Origin: an uncultured Lachnospiraceae bacterium
GTDB lineage: Bacteria; Bacillota; Clostridia; Lachnospirales; Lachnospiraceae
Assembly: GCA_947630695.1 (NCBI GenBank)
Contig: CANRIM010000011.1
Span: forward strand, 1-61,047
DNA length: 61,047 nt
Reading direction: 5' to 3'
The position numbers and the translations under genes are program-made. Position 1 is the first letter of the stretch. Every line of letters begins with the position of its first letter. A model generated the notes under the pieces. It saw only the letters and a program-made list of their open reading frames with translations. It did not search any database and was not told where the DNA came from. This document shows, in pieces, positions 24,529 through 35,729 of the stretch.

Positions 24529-27159
24529 TTAAAGAAGCTGCAGACGCTCCTTCACCTGTTCCAGCATTTCCGTATACTTCTGCTTTTTCTGTTCTTCCTC
24601 TTTGATCTTCTTTTCCGGGGCTTTCTTTACGAAGTTTTCATTGCCCAGCATCTTGTCTACCCGTTCCAGCTCTTTGTGCAGGCGCTCCTCTTCTTTCAGC
24701 AGCCGCGCCCGCTCCTTTGCAATATCCACCAGTTCTTCAAAGGGAATATATACGGTGGCGCCGGGAATGACTACAGACACGGCCCGCTCGTCGATGCCGG
24801 CCTGGTCTGCCTGAATAGAAACATCCTCCGCGCTGCCCAGCACCTTCAGGCTGCCCTGCAGATCGGCAAACGCCGCGGCCCGCTTCCCGTCCGTCGTTAC
24901 CAGATAGCAGTGGGTTTTCTTCGCCGGGGCCACATTCATTTCACTCCGCAGATTCCTTAAGGCCCGTACCAGCGTTTTCAGTTCTTCAAAGGCCTGCTCC
25001 GCTGCCGGATCAAAGCGTGATGCCTCATAGCGCGGCCATTCGGAAATCATAATGGAAGCCTCGCCGGTCAGCGTACAGAAAATTTCCTCGGTAATAAACG
25101 GCATAAAGGGATGCAGCAGCTTCAGCCCCGTGGTCAGTACCTCTTTCAGAACCCAGATGGCGGTATCCGCAGACGCCTCGTCCTTCTCCCTGCCGTACAG
25201 TCTGGGTTTTGCGGTTTCGATATACCAGTCGCAGAATTCTTCCCAGAGGAAGTCATAGACCTTATCCAGCGCAATGCCCAGTTCAAATTTATCCATGTTT
25301 TCACTGACGTCCTTCACCAGCGTATTGCAGGCGGACAGAATCCATTTGTCTTCCGTAGTCAGCGCCGTGGGGGCGTAGGTCCTGCCCTCTTCGATATGCA
25401 TCATAATGAAACGCGAAGCATTCCAGATTTTATTTGCGAAATTCCGGCTGGACTCCACCCGTTCCCAGTAAAAACGCATATCGTTGCCCGGCGCGTTGCC
25501 GGTCACCAGCGTCATACGCAGCGCGTCCGCGCCGTACTGGTCGATGACCTCCAGCGGATCGATGCCGTTGCCCAGCGACTTGCTCATCTTGCGGCCCTGG
25601 CTGTCTCTGACCAGGCCGTGGATCAGCACCGTGTCGAAAGGACATTTTCCGGTATGGGCATAGCCGGAGAATACCATACGGATGACCCAGAAAAAGATAA
25701 TGTCGTAGCCGGTTACCAGTACATTGGTGGGGTAGAAATACTTCAGTTCCTCCGTTTCTTCCGGCCAGCCCAGGGTCGAGAAGGGCCAGAGGGCGGAAGA
25801 AAACCAGGTATCCAGCGTATCTTCATCCTGTACCATCCGGGCGCCGCACTTCGGGCAGGCCCCGGGGGCTTTGTCCGCAACTATCATTTCTCCGCAGTCC
25901 GGACAGTAATACGCGGGGATCCTGTGGCCCCACCACAGCTGTCTGGAAATGCACCAGTCACGGATATTGTTCAGCCAGTTCAGGTAAATTTTATCAAAAC
26001 GCTGGGGTACAAAGCGCAGTTCACCGGTCTGCAGGGCTTTGATGGCCGGCTGTGCCAGCTCCTTCATCTGGACAAACCATTGCTGCTTGATCATGGGCTC
26101 TACCGTGGTGCCGCAGCGGTCATGGGTACCTACGTTGTGTACATGATCTTCGATCTTCACCAGATAGCCGCCGGCTTCCAGATCGGCCACGATGGCCTTT
26201 CTCGCCGCATAGCGGTCCATGCCGGCATATTTGCCGCCCTGGGCATTGATGGTGGCGTCGTCATTTAAGATATTGATTTCTTCCAGATCGTGGCGTTTGC
26301 CCACTTCAAAGTCGTTCGGGTCATGGGCCGGGGTGATCTTCACCGCGCCGGTACCGAATTCCCGGTCTACATAGCTGTCCGCCACCACAGGAATCTCCCG
26401 GTTGACCAAAGGCAGCAGCACTTTTTTGCCCACCAGGTCACGGTAACGCTCGTCGTCGGGATGTACGGCAATGGCCGTATCCCCCAGCATGGTCTCCGGC
26501 CGGGTGGTGGCAATTTCCAGAAAGGTATCCGTACCCACCACCGGATAGCGGATATGCCAGAAATGGCCCGCCTGTTCCTCATGCTCTACCTCCGCGTCGG
26601 AGATGGAAGTCTGGCACACCGGACACCAGTTGATGATCCGGGAGCCCTTATAAATATAGCCTTCTTTATACAGCTTCAGAAAGACCGTGGTCACCGCTTT
26701 GGAGCAGCCTTCATCCATGGTGAAGCGTTCCCGCTCCCAGTCCGCGGAGGATCCCATCTTTTTCAGCTGGGAAATGATGCGGCTGCCGTATTCCTGCTTC
26801 CATTCCCAGGCCCGCTCCAGAAATTTTTCCCGGCCCAGATCTTCCTTATCGATGCCCTGCTGTTTCAGGGCGTCAATGATCTTGACCTCCGTGGCGATAC
26901 TCGCGTGATCCGTCCCCGGCTGCCACAGCGCCTCATAGCCCTGCATCCGTTTGTACCGGATCAGAATATCCTGCAGCGTATTGTCCAGCGCATGTCCCAT
27001 ATGCAGCTGCCCGGTAATATTTGGGGGCGGCATGACGATGGTGAAAGGTTTTTTGTCCGGATTGGGTTCCGCGTGAAAATATCCCGCATCCTCCCATTTC
27101 CGGTACAAACGATTTTCAATATCCTTGGGATCATATGTTTTTGCCAGTTCTTTTGCCAT
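24529..27159 (-). CDS. valS: Valyl-tRNA synthetase
   Basis: The 876 aa class I synthetase has HMGH in [28 protein letters not shown], an editing domain in between, a CPxCG zinc motif ([20 protein letters not shown]), an anticodon domain and a C-terminal coiled coil ([20 protein letters not shown]). ATG 27159 has GGAAAGGAAG upstream. It is in an operon after engB (17 bases), with no room for a T-box. Confidence 0.97.
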   Translation of the reverse strand: MAKELAKTYDPKDIENRLYRKWEDAGYFHAEPNPDKKPFTIVMPPPNITGQLHMGHALDNTLQDILIRYKRMQGYEALWQPGTDHASIATEVKIIDALKQQGIDKEDLGREKFLERAWEWKQEYGSRIISQLKKMGSSADWERERFTMDEGCSKAVTTVFLKLYKEGYIYKGSRIINWCPVCQTSISDAEVEHEEQAGHFWHIRYPVVGTDTFLEIATTRPETMLGDTAIAVHPDDERYRDLVGKKVLLPLVNREIPVVADSYVDREFGTGAVKITPAHDPNDFEVGKRHDLEEINILNDDATINAQGGKYAGMDRYAARKAIVADLEAGGYLVKIEDHVHNVGTHDRCGTTVEPMIKQQWFVQMKELAQPAIKALQTGELRFVPQRFDKIYLNWLNNIRDWCISRQLWWGHRIPAYYCPDCGEMIVADKAPGACPKCGARMVQDEDTLDTWFSSALWPFSTLGWPEETEELKYFYPTNVLVTGYDIIFFWVIRMVFSGYAHTGKCPFDTVLIHGLVRDSQGRKMSKSLGNGIDPLEVIDQYGADALRMTLVTGNAPGNDMRFYWERVESSRNFANKIWNASRFIMMHIEEGRTYAPTALTTEDKWILSACNTLVKDVSENMDKFELGIALDKVYDFLWEEFCDWYIETAKPRLYGREKDEASADTAIWVLKEVLTTGLKLLHPFMPFITEEIFCTLTGEASIMISEWPRYEASRFDPAAEQAFEELKTLVRALRNLRSEMNVAPAKKTHCYLVTTDGKRAAAFADLQGSLKVLGSAEDVSIQADQAGIDERAVSVVIPGATVYIPFEELVDIAKERARLLKEEERLHKELERVDKMLGNENFVKKAPEKKIKEEEQKKQKYTEMLEQVKERLQLL

Positions 27160-27176
27160 TATTTCTTCCTTTCCGT

Positions 27177-27773
27177 TTATGCCTGTTCGCCGCACACTGC
27201 TGTTTCTATATATTGCCAGATCTCCTCCGTTCCCTGCCCGGTCAGGGCGGAAAACGGAATCATCACAGTCCCGGCGCCTGCCCCCAGCGCCGCAGCAATC
27301 AGTTTCTGCTGTTTTGCCAGCTGGTTTCGCTTGATTTTATCCGCTTTGGTCAGTATGATCGCAGGCTCCAACCCCTGCGCCCGGATCCACGCATACATCT
27401 GCCGGTCGTTTTCCGTCGGCGCATGCCGGATATCCAGCAGCAGGAAAATGTTTTTCAGCTGCGCCGAAGTCTGCAGATAGCGCTCGATCATCCTGCCCCA
27501 CTTTTCCTTGATCTCTTTGGAGACCTTCGCATAACCGTATCCCGGCAGATCCACAAAATAAAAGGCCTGATTGATCCGGTAAAAATTGATTGTCTGGGTT
27601 TTGCCGGGCTGGCTGCTGGTGCGCGCCAGAGATTTCCGGTTCAGCAGCTTGTTGATCAGCGAGGATTTCCCCACGTTGCTCCTGCCGGCAAAGGCCAGCT
27701 CAGGCAGCGTATTTGCGGGCAGCACGGATGTAATGCCGCATACGGTCTCAAGCTCCGCACTTTTGATTTTCAT
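27177..27773 (-). CDS. engB: Ribosome biogenesis GTPase EngB/YsxC
   Basis: The 198 aa TRAFAC GTPase is needed for 50S subunit assembly. G1 is [10 protein letters not shown]2 lies in QPGKTQT, G3 is DLPGYGYA and G4 is TKADK. It follows lon by 15 bases, a pairing conserved in Bacillus and Clostridia. Confidence 0.97.
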   Translation of the reverse strand: MKIKSAELETVCGITSVLPANTLPELAFAGRSNVGKSSLINKLLNRKSLARTSSQPGKTQTINFYRINQAFYFVDLPGYGYAKVSKEIKEKWGRMIERYLQTSAQLKNIFLLLDIRHAPTENDRQMYAWIRAQGLEPAIILTKADKIKRNQLAKQQKLIAAALGAGAGTVMIPFSALTGQGTEEIWQYIETAVCGEQA

Positions 27774-27788
27774 TGTATATTTCCTTTT

Positions 27789-30125
27789 TCAGACGAAAGC
27801 GTGCGCAAGCACCTCTTCCATTTTTCCTACATAAACGATGTCCATGCCATCGGTAATTTCCGTTTCGATTTCTTCAATATTGGGACGGTTCCCGGCAGGA
27901 ACCAGCACCTTTTTGATGCCGATATTCTTTGCAGCCAGCAGCTTTTCTTTCAGGCCGCCCACCGGCAGCACCCGGCCCCTTAAGGTCACTTCCCCGGTCA
28001 TGGCCAGCAGCCGGCTGACCGGCCGCCTGGTGATCGCCGAAAGCATTGCCGTGGTCATGGTAATGCCGGCGCTGGGACCGTCCTTGGGCACGGCGCCCTC
28101 CGGAATATGTACGTGGATATCATGTTCACCGAAGAACCCGCTGTCGATGGAATATTCCTGCGCCACCGAGCGGATGTAGCTGATGCCGGTCTGGGCCGAC
28201 TCCTTCATTACGTCCCCCAGCTGCCCCGTCAGGGTCAGTTCTCCCTTGCCGGGCATGACGTTGACTTCGATTTCCAGCGTATCACCGCCGAAACTCGTCC
28301 ACGCAAGGCCACGGACAATACCGGGCTCGTCTGTCTGCGGCAGCGTATCCTCCCGGAACTTCCGTTTGCCCAGATAGTCCTCGATATCCGCTGTGTCTAT
28401 AGTCACCTCACCGACGTTTTCCTCCAGAATCTTTCTGGCAGTCTTTCGGCAAAGCTGTGCAATGGACCGCTCCAGTGCCCGCACACCGGCCTCTCTTGTA
28501 TAATGCAGAATCATATCGTAAATCGCGTCGTCGCTGATTTTCAGCTGCCCGGCGTCGAGGCCGTTTGCCTTCAGCTGTTTCTGGATCAGATGCTCTTTCG
28601 CGATATGATACTTTTCGTTCTGGGTATATGAGCTGACCTCGATGATCTCCATCCGGTCCAGCAGCGGCTGGGGTACATGCTGCAGAGAATTTGCCGTGGC
28701 GATAAACAGCACCTCCGACAAATCCAGCGGCACTTCCAGATAATGATCCACAAAGCGGCAGTTCTGCTCGCCGTCCAGCACTTCCAGCAGCGCGGAAGCC
28801 GTATCGCCTTTATAATCACTGCTGGTCTTGTCGATTTCATCCAGCAGCATCAGCGGGTTTTTGACCCCGGCCTGCCGGATGCCTGCGGCAATTCTGCCGG
28901 GCATGGCGCCCACATAGGTTTTCCTGTGGCCGCGGATCTCCGCCTCGTCCCGGACGCCGCCCAGAGAAATCCGGATAAATTTTTTCTCCAGCGCCCTGGC
29001 CACGCTCCTGGCCACAGAGGTTTTTCCGGTACCCGGCGGCCCCACCAGGCAGATCAGCGGGCTGTCTCCCGCTTTGTTCAGCGCCCGGACCGCGAGAAAT
29101 TCCAGGATCCTTTCCTTCACCTTTTCCAGTCCGTAGTGATCCTCGTCTAAAATGGCCTTGGCGTTCTTCAAATCCAGATTGTCTTCGGATCGTTTGTTCC
29201 AGGGCATGGCCAGAATCGTTTCGATATAGGTTCGCAAAACACCGGCTTCGGCGGAATAGGGCCCGGCCAGCTGAAACCGGCGGATTTCCTTGCGCAGATG
29301 CTCCCGGACTTCTTCCGGCGCATCCAGTTCTTCGGCTTCCTTGAGGAAATCGGAAGCCTCCTCCGGCCGGTCTCCTTCCCCCAGCTCCTGGCTGATCATT
29401 TTCTGCTGCTCCCGCAGCACATATTCTTTCTGCGTTTTATCGATATTTTTCTTGACTTTGGCCTGCAGATCGTTTTTGATCTGCAGAATCTCTATTTCGG
29501 ACTCCAAAATCTGGGCCAGATGCGCATACTGCTCCTCGCAGGTCAGGCACTCCATGACCTCCTGTTTTTTTCGAAAATCCACCTGTATGTGCAGGCTGAT
29601 CTGTACGATAAAGTCTTTCAGACTGCTGATGCCCATCAGCAGTCGTTCCACATTTGCGGGGATGGTATTCAGATTTTTTGCGTAGAGGGCAAAGAGCTCC
29701 TTCAGTTCCCGGAGCATTGCTTCCTCCCGCAGTTTCCGCTGCCGTTCTTCTTCCTCCGAAAGCGGCTCCTGCCTGAGCGGTTCATAGATCATAACGATCC
29801 CGCCGGGAAATCCTTCCGTTTCGTCATAAGATACGATCCTGCCCCGATACATTCCGTTGACGGAAAGCCGCACCGCATCCTCTTTGACCTTTGTGACAGA
29901 ACGGATCTTTGCAATGGTTCCCACAGGGTAAAGACGATCCTCCCCGCTTTGTTCCTCCGCCTCCGGTTTCTGCGCCACCAGGAAAATCAGCCGTCCGTCC
30001 TGCATCGCCTGATCCACGGCCCGGGCAGCTTCCTTTCCGCTGATATCAAAATTGATGGCGGTTCCCGGCATAATGCAGATCCCTTTCAGCGTCAGGAACG
30101 GTAATTTCAAACTGTGTTCATCCAT
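27789..30125 (-). CDS. lon: ATP-dependent protease Lon
   Basis: The 778 aa LonA-type protease has an N-terminal substrate domain (1-200), a AAA+ module with Walker A GPPGTGKTS and Walker B MLLDEIDK, and a C-terminal protease domain with the catalytic Ser in PKDGPSAGIT and Lys in GGLKEKLLAAKN. It degrades misfolded and regulatory proteins in the cytoplasm. It starts four bases after the clpX stop. Confidence 0.97.
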   Translation of the reverse strand: MDEHSLKLPFLTLKGICIMPGTAINFDISGKEAARAVDQAMQDGRLIFLVAQKPEAEEQSGEDRLYPVGTIAKIRSVTKVKEDAVRLSVNGMYRGRIVSYDETEGFPGGIVMIYEPLRQEPLSEEEERQRKLREEAMLRELKELFALYAKNLNTIPANVERLLMGISSLKDFIVQISLHIQVDFRKKQEVMECLTCEEQYAHLAQILESEIEILQIKNDLQAKVKKNIDKTQKEYVLREQQKMISQELGEGDRPEEASDFLKEAEELDAPEEVREHLRKEIRRFQLAGPYSAEAGVLRTYIETILAMPWNKRSEDNLDLKNAKAILDEDHYGLEKVKERILEFLAVRALNKAGDSPLICLVGPPGTGKTSVARSVARALEKKFIRISLGGVRDEAEIRGHRKTYVGAMPGRIAAGIRQAGVKNPLMLLDEIDKTSSDYKGDTASALLEVLDGEQNCRFVDHYLEVPLDLSEVLFIATANSLQHVPQPLLDRMEIIEVSSYTQNEKYHIAKEHLIQKQLKANGLDAGQLKISDDAIYDMILHYTREAGVRALERSIAQLCRKTARKILEENVGEVTIDTADIEDYLGKRKFREDTLPQTDEPGIVRGLAWTSFGGDTLEIEVNVMPGKGELTLTGQLGDVMKESAQTGISYIRSVAQEYSIDSGFFGEHDIHVHIPEGAVPKDGPSAGITMTTAMLSAITRRPVSRLLAMTGEVTLRGRVLPVGGLKEKLLAAKNIGIKKVLVPAGNRPNIEEIETEITDGMDIVYVGKMEEVLAHAFV

Positions 30126-30129
30126 GATC

Positions 30130-31407
30130 CTATGCCGATTTCTTTCTTCCTTTGTTGTTTTCCGGATCCGGCTGCATTTCCTGCCGAATCAGCACGGGCG
30201 CCGCCTTTCCGGTAATCACGTCTTTCGTGATCTGACAGCTGACAATGGTCGGATCCGAGGGAATGGTATACATGATGTCCAGCATGGCCTTCTCCATGAC
30301 GGAGCGAAGCCCTCTGGCGCCGGTTTTCTTCGCCACGGTTTCCCGTGCGATCTCCTTCAGCGCTTCCTCCGTAAAGGAAAGCTCTACGCCATCCGCTTCA
30401 AAAAGCACCTGATATTGCCGGATAATGGAATTTTTCGGTTCTTTCAGCACTCTGACCAGCGCCGCCTCATCCAGCGCCTCCAGAGAAACTACCACCGGCA
30501 CACGGCCGATAAATTCCGGAATCAGTCCGTATTTGATAAAGTCCTCCGGCTGCACCTGGGAAAACAGGCTGGCCTGATCCTCCAGCAGCTTCTTGCCCAG
30601 TTCCGCCTGAAAACCGATGGAACCCCGGTCCAGTCTGGTTTCGATGATCCGCTCCAGTCCTTCAAAGGCGCCCCCGCAGATAAACAGAATATTGGAGGTG
30701 TCGATCTGGATCAGTTCCTGATGCGGATGCTTCCTGCCGCCCTGGGGCGGTACGCTGGCCATAGTTCCCTCGATGATTTTCAGCAGTGCCTGCTGTACGC
30801 CTTCTCCCGAAACATCCCGGGTAATGGAGACATTTTCCGACTTCTTGGTGATCTTGTCGATTTCATCAATATAAATAATGCCTTTTTCCGCCCGTTCCAC
30901 CTCGTAATCCGCTGCCTGGATCAGCTTCAGCAGAATATTTTCCACGTCTTCGCCCACGTATCCCGCCTCGGTCAGAGAGGTGGCGTCCGCAATGGCAAAG
31001 GGAACATTCAGCATCTTTGCCAGGGTCTGGGCCAGATAGGTCTTTCCGGAGCCGGTGGGCCCCAGCATCAAAATATTGCTCTTCTGCAGCTCCACATCGC
31101 TTTCCACGCCCAGCACGATCCGTTTGTAATGATTGTATACGGCCACGGCCAGCACTTTTTTCGCCGCATCCTGCTCGATGACATAGCTGTCCAGAAATGC
31201 CTTGATTTCCTCCGGTTTCAGCAGATTGATATCCGACTGCTCATACGCGGCGTCCGGAGAAAACTCCTCCGCAAGGATCTCGGTGCAGATATCGATGCAC
31301 TCGTCGCAGATATACACGCCTTTCGGCCCCGATATCAGTTTTCTGACCTGCCCCTGGGGTTTCCCGCAAAAGGAGCAGCAAACATTATCATTTTCTTTTC
31401 CTGCCAT
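30130..31407 (-). CDS. clpX: ClpX, ATP-binding subunit of ClpXP
   Basis: The 425 aa AAA+ unfoldase starts with a C4 zinc-binding domain (CSFCGKPQ and CDECIDIC). Walker A is [11 protein letters not shown] and Walker [10 protein letters not shown]; pore and ClpP-binding loops follow, including IGF in the [10 protein letters not shown] region. ATG 31407 has GGGAGAAAG upstream. A long hairpin lies between it and clpP, so the ratio of the two subunits may be set there. Confidence 0.97.
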   Translation of the reverse strand: MAGKENDNVCCSFCGKPQGQVRKLISGPKGVYICDECIDICTEILAEEFSPDAAYEQSDINLLKPEEIKAFLDSYVIEQDAAKKVLAVAVYNHYKRIVLGVESDVELQKSNILMLGPTGSGKTYLAQTLAKMLNVPFAIADATSLTEAGYVGEDVENILLKLIQAADYEVERAEKGIIYIDEIDKITKKSENVSITRDVSGEGVQQALLKIIEGTMASVPPQGGRKHPHQELIQIDTSNILFICGGAFEGLERIIETRLDRGSIGFQAELGKKLLEDQASLFSQVQPEDFIKYGLIPEFIGRVPVVVSLEALDEAALVRVLKEPKNSIIRQYQVLFEADGVELSFTEEALKEIARETVAKKTGARGLRSVMEKAMLDIMYTIPSDPTIVSCQITKDVITGKAAPVLIRQEMQPDPENNKGRKKSA

Positions 31408-31428
31408 TCTTTCTCCCATCATAAAAGC

Positions 31429-31471
31429 CGGGCGCCGCAAAATTCCCTCTTTTGTTTATTTGCAGCGCCCG
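31429..31471 (-). promoter_or_regulatory. Intercistronic hairpin between clpP and clpX
   Basis: A 13-bp stem with one G-U pair (CGGGCGCTGCAAA / TTTGCGGCGCCCG on the minus strand) has a 17-base loop and is followed by GCTTTTAT. It could be a partial terminator or an RNA-processing or stability element directly upstream of the clpX ribosome site. Confidence 0.55.
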
Positions 31472-31477
31472 TCCGTG

Positions 31478-32062
31478 TTAATCTCTGTTTGTAATGACCT
31501 TGTCGATCAGACCATACGCCATGGCTTCTTCGGCCGACATATAATTGTCCCGTTCCGTATCGGCTTCGATCACCTCTAACGATTTTCCGGTATTTTCAGC
31601 AAGTATGGTATTTAACTTTTTCCTGATCTTTAATATATGCTCCGCTACGATATTGATCTCTGTAGCCTGTCCCTGCGCACCGCCCGAAGGCTGGTGAATC
31701 ATGATCTCGGCATTGGGCAATGCCAGTCTCTTTCCTTTCGCGCCGCCGGCCAGCAGAAATGCGCCCATGCTGGCGGCCATACCGATACAGATCGTGGAAA
31801 CATCGCATTTCACATACTGCATCGTATCGTAGATTGCCATGCCTGCGGTCACGCTGCCGCCGGGACTGTTGATATACAGATGAATATCCTTGTTCGGATC
31901 CTCCGATTCCAGAAACAACAACTGCGCCGTCACCAGGCTTGCGGTCACATCATCGACCTGCTCGCCCAGAAAAATAATCCTTTCCTTCAACAAGCGGGAA
32001 TAAATGTCATAGGACCGTTCTCCCCTGCCTGTTTCCTCCACTACGACGGGTACCAGACTCAT
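31478..32062 (-). CDS. clpP: ClpP, proteolytic subunit of Clp protease
   Basis: The 194 aa serine protease forms a tetradecamer. The catalytic triad is visible as Ser in [11 protein letters not shown], His in MIHQPSGG and Asp in [14 protein letters not shown] 32062 follows GGAGGAAG; a TTG four codons earlier is unlikely. Between tig and clpX in the usual clostridial order. Confidence 0.97.
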   Translation of the reverse strand: MSLVPVVVEETGRGERSYDIYSRLLKERIIFLGEQVDDVTASLVTAQLLFLESEDPNKDIHLYINSPGGSVTAGMAIYDTMQYVKCDVSTICIGMAASMGAFLLAGGAKGKRLALPNAEIMIHQPSGGAQGQATEINIVAEHILKIRKKLNTILAENTGKSLEVIEADTERDNYMSAEEAMAYGLIDKVITNRD

Positions 32063-32077
32063 AACTTCCTCCAATCC

Positions 32078-33364
32078 TTACGCTTCGACAGCCGCATCTC
32101 TGACGAGATCCACTGCCATCTGCACTTTGATATCGTTTTCAATCTGCTTCCGTTCATTTTCGCCGATCAGCTCTTTTAATTTGTCAAACTCCATCTGATA
32201 GGAAGAGGCCATATTTTGAAGTTCTTCGTCATAGCGCTCCTCGGTCACTTCCAGATGCTCTGCTTCCGCCACGGCTTCCAGTACCAGGCGGCTCTTGAGA
32301 CGTTTGACGGCCTGGGGCTTCGTCTGCTCTTTGAGTGTATCCATATCCATGCCCGTAAACTGCAGATACTGCTCCAGCGTCAGGCCCTGCTGCTGCATCC
32401 GGGAAGACATTTCGTTGATCATGGTTTCCACCTGATCGTTGACCATCGGCTCCGGCATATCCATCTGCGCGTCTTCGATCAGCTTTTCAATCACCGCATC
32501 TTCCTTATCCGCTTTGGCTTTGGCTTCCTTGCGCTCTTTCACCGTCTTTTTCAGATCGGCCTTGTATTCTTCCAGCGTATCAAACTCGGAAACCTCCTGG
32601 GCGAACTCGTCGTCCACCTCCGGCAGCTCCTTTTTCTTGATCTCACTGAGTTTTACCTTAAATACGGCGGGTTTGCCGGCCAGTTCCTTCTGATGGTATT
32701 CCTCCGGGAACGTCACCTGAACGTCCTTTTCCTCGCCGATCTGCATCCCCACGACCTGCTCCTCAAAACCGTCGATAAAGGAATGGGATCCAAGAGTCAG
32801 CGGATAGTTTTCACTTTTGCCGCCTTCAAAGGCCTCGCCGTCGATAAATCCTTCAAAATCGATGGTGGCGGTATCGCCGTCTTCCGCCGGCCGGTCTTCC
32901 ACTGCCACCATACGGGACTGGGCCTCGCGCTCCTTTTCGATCTCCGCGTTGATATCTTCTTCCGTCGGCTCCGTATCTGCTTTCGGTACCGATACGCCTT
33001 TGTACTCGCCCAGCGTTACTTCCGGCTTAATGGCAACGGTCGCCGTAAAGATAAAGCTCTTGCCCTTTTCAATCTGTACGATATCGATCTCCGGACGGCT
33101 GGTGATTTCCAGGCCACAGCCTTCATAGGCTTCCTCATAGGCGTCGGGAATGATGAAATTGGCCGCGTCTTCATAGAAGATCGAGGGGCCGTACATCTTT
33201 TCGATCATGGCCTGCGGTACTTTGCCCTTCCGGAATCCGGGAATGCTCAGGCTTCCTTTATTTTTATTGTACGCTTTTGTCATCGCCTGATCAAATGCGG
33301 CGCTGTCCGCTTCGATGGTGAGTTTCGCCATGCTGTTCTCCAGTTTTTCTATCTGAAAGCTCAT
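32078..33364 (-). CDS. tig: Trigger factor
   Basis: The 428 aa ribosome-associated chaperone and prolyl isomerase has an N-terminal ribosome-binding domain with the GFRKGKVP signature, a central FKBP-type domain (DGDTATIDFEGFIDG) and a long helical C-terminal domain. It is the first gene of the eight-gene operon and is preceded by CAGGAGG and a good promoter. Confidence 0.97.
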   Translation of the reverse strand: MSFQIEKLENSMAKLTIEADSAAFDQAMTKAYNKNKGSLSIPGFRKGKVPQAMIEKMYGPSIFYEDAANFIIPDAYEEAYEGCGLEITSRPEIDIVQIEKGKSFIFTATVAIKPEVTLGEYKGVSVPKADTEPTEEDINAEIEKEREAQSRMVAVEDRPAEDGDTATIDFEGFIDGEAFEGGKSENYPLTLGSHSFIDGFEEQVVGMQIGEEKDVQVTFPEEYHQKELAGKPAVFKVKLSEIKKKELPEVDDEFAQEVSEFDTLEEYKADLKKTVKERKEAKAKADKEDAVIEKLIEDAQMDMPEPMVNDQVETMINEMSSRMQQQGLTLEQYLQFTGMDMDTLKEQTKPQAVKRLKSRLVLEAVAEAEHLEVTEERYDEELQNMASSYQMEFDKLKELIGENERKQIENDIKVQMAVDLVRDAAVEA

Positions 33365-33418
33365 TCAAAAATCCTCCTGTTGCTTTGTAAACATTTATCG
33401 TTTTGCACAATTAATGTA

Positions 33419-33447
33419 AATATAGCACAGCTTTTTACAGCTTGCAA
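33419..33447 (-). promoter_or_regulatory. SigA-type promoter of the tig operon
   Basis: TTGCAA (33442-33447), 17 bases, TATATT (33419-33424) with an extended TGC on the minus strand. No CIRCE or CtsR box was seen nearby, although clpP and clpX are downstream. Confidence 0.75.
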
Positions 33448-33590
33448 GAAAGAAGTGAAAAAAGTGCATTTCAAAGGCATTTCCGCGCATATCTCTGTTT
33501 TGTAATGATGTCAGATGATACATGCCGTATCGTTTGCGCATAATTTTCCGGTCTGCATGCTACGCTAAGGAGCGTAAGGAGTTTTTTGGC

Positions 33591-33989
33591 ATGAACAGCA
33601 CGACTTTAGGCGAACGCATCCGCGAGCTTCGCATCAAAAACGGATATTCACAGGAAATGCTTGCTTCACTGCTGGGCGTTACCAGGCAGTCGATCAGCCA
33701 TTATGAGAGCAACCGTCGTATGCCGGGACTGCCTTCTCTGCTTCAGCTTGCCCGGCTGTTTCGGGTACCTGTGGATACCTTTGTCAACCGGATCCCCGCC
33801 GGTAGTGCCGAGCATGTCCGGGATCACAGCCTTCTGGTGGGTTTGTCCGCAGATGCCTTGAATTATACCAATATTACGCCGATGGAATATCGTCTGCTGG
33901 AATACTTCCGTGCCATGGACGACAAGGGCAGGGAGCAGATGATTGCACTGGCGGAAAAATTATCCGGGAAGCGGGACCCTGTGCAGTAA
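33591..33989 (+). CDS. XRE-family transcriptional regulator
   Basis: The 132 aa product has an N-terminal Cro/C1 helix-turn-helix at residues about 6-62 (LRIKNGYSQEMLASLLGVTRQSISHYESNRR). A short C-terminal region with EYRLLEYFRAMDDKGREQ resembles the tails of many clostridial XRE regulators. ATG 33591 follows GTAAGGAG. Its last 30 bases overlap the end of the convergent radical SAM gene. It is divergent from the tig operon; regulatory target unknown. Confidence 0.85.
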   Translation: MNSTTLGERIRELRIKNGYSQEMLASLLGVTRQSISHYESNRRMPGLPSLLQLARLFRVPVDTFVNRIPAGSAEHVRDHSLLVGLSADALNYTNITPMEYRLLEYFRAMDDKGREQMIALAEKLSGKRDPVQ

Positions 33990-35648
33990 ATATTTGCCCT
34001 GCACCGCATCCTTTGTTTCATCATAATCCACATAGACCCCGCAATTTTGCGAATACAGTATGGCAAGGCCGCGTTTTACGCCCGGCTTTGCTTTTTTTTC
34101 GTCGTCTTTGCCCAGGGCCTTCCTCAGCTGGCGCAGCCGGGGATCCTCCACCCGCAGATAGGACGGCAGCCTGCCGGAGCAGTCGGTTTCCAGCCGGTCC
34201 ATGACCATTTGATCCCGCAGCGCCTGCCGGTCGATCCGCGGATCCGACGCCAGCACTTCAAACAGCGCTTCTCCGTAAGCATTTAACGAAAGGCCGGGAT
34301 GCACCTGCGCTTTCATGGCCTGTCCGATTTTCATAAAGAAATCAAAGCCTTCACAGTCCCAGATCCCCAGACAATACGCCATGGTCCGTAAGAACCGGCC
34401 GCTGTTGTAAATCCGCTCCACTGCGTCCTCCAGCAAATGCAGCGCTTTCAGATCCGCTTCCGAAAGCCAGGGGGTGCAGGCCACCTCATAGGGTGGTTTC
34501 GGATCAAAGCGGCAGGGATATTTGTCCGGTTCCTCCCGCATGGCGGCGCCGTAAAGCAGTTTCAAAAATCCCACCTGCAGCATATGCGGCCGCAGCCGGA
34601 AGGCCCGGTCAAAGCTTTCCCGGACGCCGGCCATATCCTCAAAAGGCAGGCCCATAATCAGATCCAGATGAATATGCATATTGCCGAAGGAAAGCAGTTT
34701 TCGGATATTGCGCTCCAGCTTTTCCACATCGGTTTTGCGTGTCACCGCCGCCAGCGTTTTTCCGTGAAAACTCTGCAGGCCGATTTCCAGCTGCACCATC
34801 CCGGCGGGAAGCGTGCCCATCAGTTCCATGGTATCTTCCTGCAGCAGATCCCCCGCAATTTCAAAATGAAACCGGACCTGCTTCGGGATCCGTTTTCCGT
34901 ATTCCATTTTGAGAAAGCGCAGCCAGGCATTGGTACGTGCCGGATGGGCGTTGAAGGTGCGGTCTACGAATTTCACGGTCCGGGTGCCCGCATTTGCCAG
35001 CCGGATCAGCGTTTCCCTGCAGGTTTCCGCCGGAAAATACCGGACGCTGCCGCAGCGGCCCGAAAGGCAGAAGGCGCAGGAAAAAGGACAGCCCCTGGAA
35101 GATTCAAAATAGGCAATCCGGCCGTCCAGTGTTTCAAAGTATTCTTCCGTATACGGATCCGGCGGAATTTCCGTTCCGATATAGGGCGCATGCACAAAAA
35201 TCCGGCCATCCTTCCTGCCGCAGACGCCGGGGATCCCTTCTATGTCGCCGCCGTTTTCCATCGCTTCCAGCAGGGCCGGCAGCGGCACTTCCCCCTCTCC
35301 GGAAATCACCGCATAAATCCAGGGACAGGTTTCCAGCAGAGACCGGGCCCGGTAAGATACCTCCGGCCCGCCCAGAATGATTTTCATGTTTTTGTATTTC
35401 CGGTGCAGATACGCGCCGATTTCCATGACCCGTTCGATGTTCCAGATATAACAGGAAAATCCGGCTACATCGCAGTCTTCGGCCCGGATCCGGGCAATGA
35501 CCGCTTCCAACCGTTCATTTACGGTGCCTTCCGTCACCCGCGCTTCGATCCGGCTGCCGCATTGCTTCCGGATAGCGGCAAGCAGATACCAGGGCGCCAG
35601 CGACGCATGGATATATTTTGAATTCAGACTGATCAGCACTGCTTTCAT
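33960..35648 (-). CDS. B12-binding radical SAM protein
   Basis: The product has 562 aa. An N-terminal cobalamin-binding Rossmann domain (1-135, ILGGPEVSYRA) is followed by a radical SAM core with the iron-sulfur motif CPFSCAFC and a TIM-barrel glycine-rich segment. A C-terminal domain of about 200 residues is typical of the family carrying DUF4080. The reaction is unknown; relatives carry out methylations or other radical chemistry. ATG 35648 has GGAAAG upstream. The start faces the small membrane protein gene at 35730. Confidence 0.88.
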   Translation of the reverse strand: MKAVLISLNSKYIHASLAPWYLLAAIRKQCGSRIEARVTEGTVNERLEAVIARIRAEDCDVAGFSCYIWNIERVMEIGAYLHRKYKNMKIILGGPEVSYRARSLLETCPWIYAVISGEGEVPLPALLEAMENGGDIEGIPGVCGRKDGRIFVHAPYIGTEIPPDPYTEEYFETLDGRIAYFESSRGCPFSCAFCLSGRCGSVRYFPAETCRETLIRLANAGTRTVKFVDRTFNAHPARTNAWLRFLKMEYGKRIPKQVRFHFEIAGDLLQEDTMELMGTLPAGMVQLEIGLQSFHGKTLAAVTRKTDVEKLERNIRKLLSFGNMHIHLDLIMGLPFEDMAGVRESFDRAFRLRPHMLQVGFLKLLYGAAMREEPDKYPCRFDPKPPYEVACTPWLSEADLKALHLLEDAVERIYNSGRFLRTMAYCLGIWDCEGFDFFMKIGQAMKAQVHPGLSLNAYGEALFEVLASDPRIDRQALRDQMVMDRLETDCSGRLPSYLRVEDPRLRQLRKALGKDDEKKAKPGVKRGLAILYSQNCGVYVDYDETKDAVQGKYLLHRVPLPG

Positions 35649-35665
35649 CGCGTATACTTTCCGTG

Positions 35666-35694
35666 TTTAAAAACCGCCGGACTGCGCATACTAT
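35666..35694 (+). promoter_or_regulatory. Possible promoter of the small membrane protein gene
   Basis: TTTAAA (35666-35671), 17 bases, TACTAT (35689-35694). Both boxes deviate from consensus. Confidence 0.35.
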
Positions 35695-35729
35695 TGATGC
35701 ATATTGATCCGGCGAAATGGAGTGTTTCT

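Noticed and set aside
33365-33590. Heat-shock operators (CIRCE or CtsR) for the tig-clpP-clpX-lon operon
   Set aside because: No GCACTC...GAGTGCTAA or tandem GGTCAAA elements occur in the promoter region.
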